From positions 1 through 6,625 of the forward strand of contig CALFUG010000245.1 in NCBI GenBank assembly GCA_937928455.1: DNA of 6,625 bases. The letters run 5' to 3'. Made by a program: the position numbers and the translations under genes. Each line of letters begins with the position of its first letter. Positions within the stretch are counted from its first letter, which is position 1. Below are positions 1-5,594 of the stretch, in pieces. Below the pieces are notes generated by a model. It was not told the DNA's origin. It saw only the letters and a program-made list of their open reading frames with translations, and did not search any database. The DNA is from an uncultured Clostridia bacterium (lineage in GTDB: Bacteria; Bacillota; Clostridia; Peptostreptococcales; Anaerovoracaceae).

Positions 1-752
1 CCAAAAACTTGGGTCATAAAAGCACCCGTAAGGCTATAATAGCTCATCCCCGAAGATGCCATCAGACTGGTGGATAAGGGAATCGGCAACAGATATCCCC
101 AAATCAAACCAGATGATAGACTACCCAGTAGAATTCCCAACGATAAAAGCACCACTCGAAAGCCCAAGACTTTCATATATAATAATACCCGCTTGTTTCC
201 ACCAATGGTGAATCCCACTCCGGTGTAGAGAAAAATCAACGACAAATAGAGCAGAATAACGGACAAAGTGACCAGGTATTCCTGCATCCCATTGGGAAAT
301 ACGGTAGTAAGAATAACCCCCAGTACAAGACCCAAAACCACACAAACCCCAATCAAGTACAGAATCACCTTGTCTTTTCCCGAGGAATCGGAGCTACCTG
401 GTTCTTCCCCGTCCGCACTGTCTGCGCGCCACGAGTTTTCCATTAGAATTGCTTCCTTTTCCATTCTTTTCTGGATACTCGCAAGAGGCAAACAAGTTTT
501 CTCCATGAAAACCACAAAAAGAACACTGAAGGCAATGGCACTCAGTGCTAGTAACATACTTTGAAGCCCTATGGTTCCCAGGTTTCTTATCACCGTATCG
601 TTTATTCCGATGGATAAGCCAATCACCGTCATCAACAGCATCAATGCACCATTGGTAATCTTGTCTACTGCATGAAAAAGTTTTTCTCCGTGGAGAAACC
701 ATCCCAACACACCACCGATACCCACACAAAGAAAGGGAATCCATAAAATCAA
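1..752 (-). CDS. LysO-family (DUF340/Lys_export) amino acid exporter, 3' end cut by window edge
   Basis: Inner-membrane protein; 250 codons are visible and the frame is still open at position 1. The family is represented by E. coli LysO (YbjE), which exports lysine and thialysine and is about 300 residues long. From memory of that protein, the matching parts are the N-terminal helix (ILWIPFLCVGIGGVLGWF), a GLSIGIND segment near residues 45-52, and above all MASSGMSYYSLTGAFMTQVF (231-250), equivalent to MASGFGWYSLSG in LysO. Hydrophobic segments fall near 2-20, 37-50, 60-83, 128-151, 158-183 and 195-225. A charged, flexible stretch near 95-128, rich in Glu, Asp, Ser and Gly, separates the two halves. 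I choose TTG at 752-750 because GGGAGAGGAG (771-762) lies 9 nt upstream and no ATG or GTG start is available between there and the upstream in-frame stop. Family is well supported. The substrate is unknown; its position after an aromatic operon allows aromatic amino acids as an alternative to lysine. Confidence 0.85.
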   Translation of the reverse strand, partial: MILWIPFLCVGIGGVLGWFLHGEKLFHAVDKITNGALMLLMTVIGLSIGINDTVIRNLGTIGLQSMLLALSAIAFSVLFVVFMEKTCLPLASIQKRMEKEAILMENSWRADSADGEEPGSSDSSGKDKVILYLIGVCVVLGLVLGVILTTVFPNGMQEYLVTLSVILLYLSLIFLYTGVGFTIGGNKRVLLYMKVLGFRVVLLSLGILLGSLSSGLIWGYLLPIPLSTSLMASSGMSYYSLTGAFMTQVF

Positions 753-761
753 AGCGAAAGA

Positions 762-771
762 CTCCTCTCCC
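762..771 (-). promoter_or_regulatory. Shine-Dalgarno site of the lysO-like gene
   Basis: On the minus strand, GGGAGAGGAG is followed by a 9-nt spacer and TTG (752-750). This site is the main reason for accepting a TTG start, because the reading frame has no upstream ATG or GTG and the next in-frame ATG lies inside the second hydrophobic segment. Its first base is also the last base of the inverted repeat at 771-791, so RNA folding of that repeat would sit directly against the ribosome binding site. Confidence 0.7.
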
Positions 772-791
772 AGGGAAACCCGGTTTCCCTG
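771..791. repeat. Perfect 10-bp inverted repeat in the aroQ-lysO spacer
   Basis: CAGGGAAACC (771-780), a single central C (781), then GGTTTCCCTG (782-791); the arms are exact reverse complements. As minus-strand RNA it can form a hairpin of about 9 bp with a 3-nt loop, ending where the Shine-Dalgarno site of the lysO-like gene begins. No U-run follows on the minus strand (GGGAGAGGAG follows), and only CTTCTTAT follows on the plus strand, so it is not a convincing intrinsic terminator in either direction. As DNA, a near-continuous 21-bp palindrome could be a repressor operator. The sequence does not separate an operator from a leader hairpin or a processing site. Confidence 0.6.
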
Positions 792-839
792 CTTCTTATA
801 TGATTAACTAATTATTACATACCATTGTTTACTAATTGC
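792..839. other. AT-rich spacer between aroQ and the palindrome
   Basis: This short AT-rich stretch holds no ORF, no recognisable RNA gene and no good sigma-A promoter. On the minus strand TAATAA and TATAAG resemble -10 elements, but no TTGACA-like hexamer stands at the right distance from either. Two near-identical 10-mers in the same orientation, TTAACTAATT (804-813) and TTTACTAATT (828-837), differ at one base and start 24 bp apart. No intrinsic terminator follows the aroQ stop, so read-through into the lysO-like gene is possible. Confidence 0.4.
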
Positions 840-1271
840 TTATTTATTCCTTGTTGCTAAGAATTCTATGGCCTCAATATACCCGTCAAACCCTTTATTT
901 GCAATGACTTTATCTGCAACAAGGGACAAATATGAAGTTCTTCGAAAAGCTTCTCTTTGGAAAGGATCCGTCAAATGAACCTCTACCATGGGCTTTCCAA
1001 CCGCTTTCACCGCATCCATCAAAGCAATGCTGGTATGCGTATACCCCCCCGCATTGATAATGATGGCGTCGGCTTTATCTTTGGACGCTTGCACCCAATC
1101 AATTAGTGTCCCTTCATGATTGGATTGAAAGCAGCTCACCTCTATACCCAGACGACGAGCCGCTGCATCCAAATATTCCAGCAACTCCTCATAGGTTTTC
1201 GAACCATACAGCTCCGGTTCTCTCGTTCCCAACAGGTTGATATTCGGTCCATTGATCACCCATATTCTCAT
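840..1271 (-). CDS. aroQ: Type II 3-dehydroquinate dehydratase
   Basis: Cytosolic enzyme that converts 3-dehydroquinate to 3-dehydroshikimate, the third step of the shikimate pathway. The 143-residue product has the usual length of the small dodecameric type II family, which is unrelated to type I AroD. Visible motifs are GPNINLLGTREP (8-19), the catalytic Tyr22, FQSNHEG (48-54), NAGGYTHTS (73-81) with the catalytic His79, and EVHL (97-100) with substrate-binding His99. The usual SNIHARE segment reads TDPFQRE here, with Arg106 and Arg110 nearby, and a C-terminal GFDGYIEAIEFL segment follows. ATG at 1271 is preferred: it gives the family-typical MRIWVINGPN start and has GGTGA 5 nt upstream. 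An ATG at 1283 would add four residues but has only 1 nt after its AGGGTGG. The gene follows the pheA stop by 1 nt, implying translational coupling. Confidence 0.95.
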   Translation of the reverse strand: MRIWVINGPNINLLGTREPELYGSKTYEELLEYLDAAARRLGIEVSCFQSNHEGTLIDWVQASKDKADAIIINAGGYTHTSIALMDAVKAVGKPMVEVHLTDPFQREAFRRTSYLSLVADKVIANKGFDGYIEAIEFLATRNK

Positions 1272-1272
1272 A

Positions 1273-2409
1273 TCACTCACCATACCACCCTAAGAATTGA
1301 AAATGTTCCAAGGTTTGCTCCAGGTCTCCCATCAGGTGAATCACCGATCCCTCTCCTTGGGAAGCTTCCAAATCAAAATAGAACATAAACTCGAAATCAG
1401 TACCGGGAATAGGCCGGCTCTCAATTTTTGAAACGTTAACCCCCAAAGCGGCAAATTTAGATAATAAATCGAAAAGTGCCCCCGGCTCATGGGGTACCGA
1501 CAACATCAAGCTTATTTTATCTCCATCTCCGAATATTTCCAAGCTTTTCGAAATGCAAATAAATCGGGTGTAGTTATTCCCATGGTTTTCCACGCCTTTT
1601 TTTAATGGAATTAAGCCATATAAACCACCACAATGGGAAGAAGCAATGGCTGCCAAGCCCTCTTGCCCACTTTCTGCCACCATTTTGGCCGCTAAGGCGG
1701 TGTTTTCGCAGACTTTCACCTCAACCCCCGGTAAGGCTTTTAAGAAAGCAGCGCATTGATCCAGGGCTTGCGGATGGGACCATATTTCACGAATATCCCC
1801 CAATGACGTGCCAGGCTTGGCAAACAGGTGGTGTTGCACCTTTAGTCGCAACCCCTTTACGATGTGAAAATCATATTGCTTCATTAAGTCGTACACTTGA
1901 GGAACCGACCCCGATGTGCTATTTTCAATGGGAAGCACACCATATTGACAAAGCCCCTTATTGACCGCCTGAAACACATTTTCAAATTGATTGAAATAAA
2001 GGATACTGGGTATGGAAAACAACCGAGTGGCGGCCAATTGAGAATAGGATCCTTCCACCCCTTGACATGCTACCACCGCTTTTCTGGGCAATCCCGTTCC
2101 GGCTCCCAGCATGGCCTCCCGAATCTTCTTTTCCAACGGGGATTCTTGGGAATGCAAGGACTTCTGATACGTCCTGCTGAGGGAGAATACGGTTTGATAC
2201 AGTGTCTTAATGTATGTCTCCAACTGGGGAGATCCATATCCGGTGACACGATGCAACACTTCCCTCTCTCTGGCGGGATCTTTAATGGCCGTATTCTCTT
2301 TCTTTTTCTCTTCGGCAATCACTGCCACTTTCTCCATTCTTTTGACGAATGTTTTCACCAACTGTTCATCCAATTGGTCCAATTGATTTCTTTCCTCTGA
2401 AATGCTCAT
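1273..2409 (-). CDS. pheA: Bifunctional chorismate mutase / prephenate dehydratase (P-protein)
   Basis: Cytosolic enzyme converting chorismate to prephenate and then to phenylpyruvate, the precursor of phenylalanine. At 378 residues it is close to the length of E. coli PheA. The chorismate mutase (AroQ-fold) domain covers about 1-90. Aligned by eye to E. coli, all its active-site residues are present: Arg7, Arg24, Lys35, Asp44, Glu48, Ser78 and Gln82. The prephenate dehydratase domain covers about 108-290, with GVEGSYSQLAA, ENSTSGSVPQVYDL, SHPQALDQC and the catalytic NYTRF (Thr281). The C-terminal ACT domain (about 297-378) keeps GALF (310-313) and ESRP (330-333), matching the GALV/ESRP phenylalanine-binding motifs, so feedback inhibition by phenylalanine is likely. 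ATG overlaps the aroC stop as ATGA, with GAGGGGG 4 nt upstream. B. subtilis keeps these activities on separate proteins; the fusion resembles clostridia and enterobacteria. Confidence 0.97.
   Translation of the reverse strand: MSISEERNQLDQLDEQLVKTFVKRMEKVAVIAEEKKKENTAIKDPAREREVLHRVTGYGSPQLETYIKTLYQTVFSLSRTYQKSLHSQESPLEKKIREAMLGAGTGLPRKAVVACQGVEGSYSQLAATRLFSIPSILYFNQFENVFQAVNKGLCQYGVLPIENSTSGSVPQVYDLMKQYDFHIVKGLRLKVQHHLFAKPGTSLGDIREIWSHPQALDQCAAFLKALPGVEVKVCENTALAAKMVAESGQEGLAAIASSHCGGLYGLIPLKKGVENHGNNYTRFICISKSLEIFGDGDKISLMLSVPHEPGALFDLLSKFAALGVNVSKIESRPIPGTDFEFMFYFDLEASQGEGSVIHLMGDLEQTLEHFQFLGWYGE
1277..1281 (-). promoter_or_regulatory. Shine-Dalgarno site (GGTGA) for aroQ inside the 3' end of pheA
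   Basis: On the minus strand, GGTGA is followed by five bases and ATG (1271-1269). The register is identical to aroC and aroF, but the AGGA half of the consensus is missing (TAT stands before GGTGA), so this is the weakest site in the operon. Efficient initiation may depend on ribosomes terminating at the pheA TGA (1275-1273), which lies between this site and the ATG. Confidence 0.5.
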
Positions 2410-3494
2410 AATACCCCCTCAACCATTAATTGATCTGCCATCCCTATGGCCGCCGCCGCTTCCACACAGACGACTGCTCTGGGAACGATGCAAGGATCAT
2501 GTCGTCCTTTCACGGTTATGGTGCATTCTTTCCCGGTATCCAAATTCACCGTTTTCTGGGGCGATGCAATGGAAGCGGTGGGCTTTAGTGCAACATGAAA
2601 GATCAGTGGCATCCCTGTAGACAAGCCCCCCAGAATTCCCCCATGATGATTACTTTTTGTTCTTACCATGCCCTTTTCCACGACGTAGGCATCATTATGT
2701 TTACTACCCTTCATTTTGGAGCCTTCAAATCCGGAGCCGAATTCGATCCCCTTGACCCCTGGAATGGCAAAAACCAGGGAGGATATTGTGCTTTCCAATC
2801 CGCAAAACCAAGGAGAGCCCATTCCCACCGGGAGATTCACCATTCCGCATTCTATGGTACCTCCCAAGGAGTCTCCTTCCTCTTTTGCCTTTTGAATTTC
2901 ATGGAGCATTTCCTCCCCCTTTTCCAAGTCCAAAACGGGAAAATCTCTATTCTTTATATCCAATAACAATTGTTCCTCCAAAGTAACAGGAGGAAATCTC
3001 ATGTCCTGCACCTCTCCTATCCTTGCGATATGAGCACCGATATAGATTCCTTGCTGTTCCAACAACTGAATGGCGATGCTTCCGGCCAGCACCAATGGGG
3101 CGGTCATTCTCCCAGAGAAAAAGCTGCCCCCTCGGGGATCATAGCTCGTTCCATATTTCACCATGGCAGGGTAGTCTGCATGCATAGGACGCGGAGTTGT
3201 TTTGAAGGAATCATAGTCCGCTGATCGAACACTTTCATTGGGAATAAATAAGGTGAATGGGCCCCCATCGGTTCCTTTTTCCGTCCAACCGGACAGTATG
3301 TCAAATCGATCGGGCTCCTTTCTGCCGGTAGCATAGGGCTTTCCAACGGAACTCCGACGTCTCATCTGATTTTGCACCGCCTCCCAATCCACCATTGTCC
3401 CTGCCGGAACACCATCTAGCACTACTCCTACCCCCGGGCCATGGGAAGACCCAAAAAGAGTAACGCGCAATCTTCTACCGTAGCTAAATGACAT
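2406..3494 (-). CDS. aroC: Chorismate synthase
   Basis: Cytosolic enzyme, dependent on reduced FMN, that eliminates phosphate from EPSP to give chorismate, the branch point for all aromatic products. The 362-residue product has family length and these motifs: FGSSHG (14-19) with the catalytic His18, DGVPAG (27-32), RPMHADYPAMVKYG (102-115) with His105, SGRMTAPLVLAG (127-138), HHGGILGGLSTGMPL (283-297) and GRHDPCIVPRAV (330-341) with Asp333. The Glu of the usual GESHG motif is Ser here. The SGRxTAPLV form, in place of the RSSARET-like form of proteobacteria, looks clostridial. ATG at 3494 is chosen because AGGAGGTGA lies ideally placed before it. The in-frame GTG at 3503 sits inside that ribosome site and would add only MSG. 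The gene overlaps the end of aroA by 11 nt and shares ATGA with pheA. No flavin reductase domain is visible. Confidence 0.96.
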   Translation of the reverse strand: MSFSYGRRLRVTLFGSSHGPGVGVVLDGVPAGTMVDWEAVQNQMRRRSSVGKPYATGRKEPDRFDILSGWTEKGTDGGPFTLFIPNESVRSADYDSFKTTPRPMHADYPAMVKYGTSYDPRGGSFFSGRMTAPLVLAGSIAIQLLEQQGIYIGAHIARIGEVQDMRFPPVTLEEQLLLDIKNRDFPVLDLEKGEEMLHEIQKAKEEGDSLGGTIECGMVNLPVGMGSPWFCGLESTISSLVFAIPGVKGIEFGSGFEGSKMKGSKHNDAYVVEKGMVRTKSNHHGGILGGLSTGMPLIFHVALKPTASIASPQKTVNLDTGKECTITVKGRHDPCIVPRAVVCVEAAAAIGMADQLMVEGVL

Positions 3495-4740
3495 TCCACT
3501 CACCTCCTATGCTTTTCAAGTCTGTAAAGAAATCCGGATAGGACTTGTCTACCGCTTGATGGTCTGTTATCAATATAGGCGCTTTACTATTGCAGGCTGC
3601 TGTAGCCATGGCCATTACAATGCGATGGTCATTATATCCCTGGACGGCCCCACCTCGGATACTTGTAGCGCCCCAAATTTTTAAACCCTGGTCCGTTTCT
3701 TCTACACGAACCCCCATGGCGTTCAGGTTCTCTGCCATGGCTTGAATCCGGTCACTTTCTTTTAAACGAAGCCTCTTTCCCCCGGTGATTTCAGAAACAC
3801 CCCGGGCATTTGCCATCAATATCGACAATACCGGCATTAAATCCGGGCAGGAAGCCACATCGGCATGAATGGCTGTCAAGTCGCCTTTTTGGATTAGTAC
3901 ACCTTGAGGTGTTAAGGTAATATGAGCTCCCATTTCCTCTAAAAACCATAATATGCGTCGATCCGGCTGCAAAGATTTTTCCTCCAGACCTTCCACCATC
4001 ACTTCCCCTTGAAGGGCCCCCATGGCCAAAAAGAAAGCTCCGTTGGACCAATCTCCCTCCACTTTCACTTGCCCCGGCGAATGATAACTTTGATTGCCCG
4101 GAATCTTGTAACCACCCTTTGTTTTTCGCATCTTAACACCAAAGGCTTCTAAAACCTCCAAGGTCATTTCCACATACCCGGCGGATTCCAATGGGCTGGT
4201 AATCTCCAAGGCACTATCCTTTCGAAGAAGTGGCAATGCCATTAGTAAACCGGTAATGTATTGAGAAGAAACATCACCAGGCAATTGAAATTTTCCAGCC
4301 TCCAGAGGTCCCCGGACACGGAAGGGAAGCTGACTGGAGGAAAAACGGCATCCATTTCTTACCATTTCCCTTTTGAGTTCTCCCAGTGGTCGATGGGGAA
4401 GACGGCCTTCCCCCTTCATTTCAAACTCTCGCACCAATGCAGCTGCTATGGGCAAAAGAAATCGTAAGGTAGATCCACTTTCTCCGCAATCCAACACTGG
4501 CTGCTCCTGAGGCACTTTTATGGGATGCACTCGAATCCCATGATGCTCTTCTGAAAATCCAGCACCCATGGCTTCCAAACTATGGATGGTGGCTTCCAAG
4601 TCCTGTGATAACCGCGGCAAATCCACCCATGTCTCCTCCTCGCTTAGTGCTGCGGCGATCAAAAGCCTATGACCATGAGATTTCGCCGGAATGGCTTGTA
4701 TGATTCCATTTATACTCTTGGGATATACCATGATTCCCAT
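3484..4740 (-). CDS. aroA: 3-phosphoshikimate 1-carboxyvinyltransferase (EPSP synthase)
   Basis: Cytosolic enzyme that transfers the enolpyruvyl group of PEP to shikimate 3-phosphate. The 418-residue product keeps the two-domain EPSPS motifs, with probable E. coli equivalents by eye: AKSHGHR (19-25; Lys20, Ser21 and Arg25 for Lys22, Ser23, Arg27), CGESGSTLRF (85-94; Arg93 for Arg100), HRPLGEL (116-122; Arg117 for Arg124), GDVSSQYITGLLM (155-167; Ser158, Ser159, Gln160), PDLMPVL (299-305; Asp300 for Asp313), LKESDRI (326-332; Glu328, Arg331), YNDHRIVMA (369-377; Arg373) and DKSYPDFF (398-405; Lys399 for Lys411). The PEP/glyphosate loop differs from the E. coli GNAGTAMRPL form, having Phe in place of Pro101. 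ATG at 4740 has AGGAG 8 nt upstream, over the tyrA TAG. A second ATG three codons on (4731) is a weaker alternative. Confidence 0.96.
   Translation of the reverse strand: MGIMVYPKSINGIIQAIPAKSHGHRLLIAAALSEEETWVDLPRLSQDLEATIHSLEAMGAGFSEEHHGIRVHPIKVPQEQPVLDCGESGSTLRFLLPIAAALVREFEMKGEGRLPHRPLGELKREMVRNGCRFSSSQLPFRVRGPLEAGKFQLPGDVSSQYITGLLMALPLLRKDSALEITSPLESAGYVEMTLEVLEAFGVKMRKTKGGYKIPGNQSYHSPGQVKVEGDWSNGAFFLAMGALQGEVMVEGLEEKSLQPDRRILWFLEEMGAHITLTPQGVLIQKGDLTAIHADVASCPDLMPVLSILMANARGVSEITGGKRLRLKESDRIQAMAENLNAMGVRVEETDQGLKIWGATSIRGGAVQGYNDHRIVMAMATAACNSKAPILITDHQAVDKSYPDFFTDLKSIGGEWNVI
3500..3508 (-). promoter_or_regulatory. Strong Shine-Dalgarno site of aroC, inside the 3' end of aroA
   Basis: AGGAGGTGA on the minus strand is a 9-base match to the extended anti-Shine-Dalgarno complement. 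It leaves 8 nt from AGGAGG to ATG (3494-3492). It contains the GTG at 3503-3501 that would otherwise be taken as the start, so it settles the start at 3494. The site lies within the last codons of aroA, so aroA translation runs through it. Confidence 0.8.
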
Positions 4741-4751
4741 TTTAGCTTCTC

Positions 4752-5594
4752 CTATTCCGACACTTCTTCCAACTCCACTCGACGTTTTCGCCCCTGGGAT
4801 AGAAGTTCTTTCAGTCCGTTTTCATCCTTTTCGCGTATGGCATCTCGATACTCGGTCAAGCGATGGATGAGACCGTCAATTTCCTCCAATAAGTTCTGTT
4901 GATTGGAAAAAAACAATTGGCTCCAAAGCTCTTCATTTAATTTTGCCACTCGTGTCATGTCATGAAAGCTGCCCGCAGAATAACCTTTGTGTTGCATGGC
5001 TTGAGGACTCTGCACATATGCGCTGGAAACCACATGAGCCAATTGGGAGCTTAACGCTATTATTCTATCATGTTTTTCGGGAGTTGATATCTCAATATGA
5101 CCAAAACCCAAAGAAAGAAATAGATTTTTCACAAATTCCAATTTGGAAATGGGAATTTGGGCCGGGGGAACCAATATCATAGAGGCATTGGAAAACAAGG
5201 AAATCTGAGAGGCATCAAAGCCTGAAAATTCAATACCCGCCATGGGGTGGCCTCCGATAAAGTGAAACCCCTTTTCCTGAGCCAAAGGAAATGCCGCCCC
5301 GCAGATTTCTTCCTTAACTCCACAAAGATCCATCACCAAGGTTCCGTTCTTAATAAGGGGTGCTATTTCCGTGAGATAAGGAAGTGTGGTTTTAGGATAT
5401 ATTGCTAAAAGTATGAGATCCATGTCGGGAATTTTACTGGGTTCAAGCATTTCCTCTATGGCTCCCACCATTTTTGCCTTTGCCATGGTGCTGTCATCAC
5501 TATCTATACCGTATACCTGGTGGTGGGTATTCTTTTGAATGGATTTCGCCAAGGAGCCTCCAATTAGCCCCAGCCCCACAATTCCTATTTTCAT
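4752..5594 (-). CDS. tyrA: Prephenate dehydrogenase, monofunctional
   Basis: Cytosolic enzyme that oxidatively decarboxylates prephenate to 4-hydroxyphenylpyruvate, the precursor of tyrosine. The 280-residue product starts with a Rossmann dinucleotide site, GLGLIGGS (7-14), with Asp31 at the end of the second strand favouring NAD over NADP. Further motifs are GGHPMAG (114-120) with the catalytic His116, SSQLAHVVS (182-190) with His187, and DMTRVAK (212-218) with Arg215, the counterpart of the prephenate-binding Arg250 of the Aquifex enzyme. The usual DxGSVK motif reads DLCGVK (89-94). The protein ends soon after the helical dimerisation domain: there is no fused chorismate mutase and no ACT domain as in B. 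subtilis TyrA. Tyrosine control within this protein is therefore not evident. ATG overlaps the aroF stop as ATGA, and GGGGG lies 7 nt upstream. Cyclohexadienyl (arogenate) specificity cannot be excluded by sequence alone. Confidence 0.95.
   Translation of the reverse strand: MKIGIVGLGLIGGSLAKSIQKNTHHQVYGIDSDDSTMAKAKMVGAIEEMLEPSKIPDMDLILLAIYPKTTLPYLTEIAPLIKNGTLVMDLCGVKEEICGAAFPLAQEKGFHFIGGHPMAGIEFSGFDASQISLFSNASMILVPPAQIPISKLEFVKNLFLSLGFGHIEISTPEKHDRIIALSSQLAHVVSSAYVQSPQAMQHKGYSAGSFHDMTRVAKLNEELWSQLFFSNQQNLLEEIDGLIHRLTEYRDAIREKDENGLKELLSQGRKRRVELEEVSE

Noticed and set aside
121..345. Minus-strand ORF of 74 codons
   Set aside because: A shadow of the LysO-like coding frame, which runs uninterrupted through this stretch.
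268..564. Plus-strand ORF of 98 codons
   Set aside because: Antisense to the LysO-like gene, with no Shine-Dalgarno site or recognisable domain.
394..744. Minus-strand ORF of 116 codons starting with ATG at 744
   Set aside because: It is in a different frame from the hydrophobic LysO-like frame that covers the same DNA. Its product is rich in Cys, Arg and Gly with no family resemblance, and it has no ribosome site of its own.
771..791. Intrinsic terminator of the aro operon
   Set aside because: The hairpin is perfect, but a purine-rich Shine-Dalgarno site follows it in place of a U-run, and it lies 9 nt from the next gene's ribosome spacer.
753..839. Lysine riboswitch or T-box leader ahead of the lysO-like gene
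   Set aside because: The spacer is only 87 nt, far too short for either, and shows no conserved core, only the simple palindrome.
1897..2400. Plus-strand ORF of 167 codons opposite pheA
   Set aside because: Entirely antisense to a well-conserved pheA with all its catalytic residues. Its composition looks like a reverse-frame shadow, with no family match and no convincing ribosome site.
3495..3503. GTG at 3503 as the aroC start
   Set aside because: It lies within AGGAGGTGA, leaving no spacer. ATG at 3494 has an ideal spacer and the usual family N-terminus.
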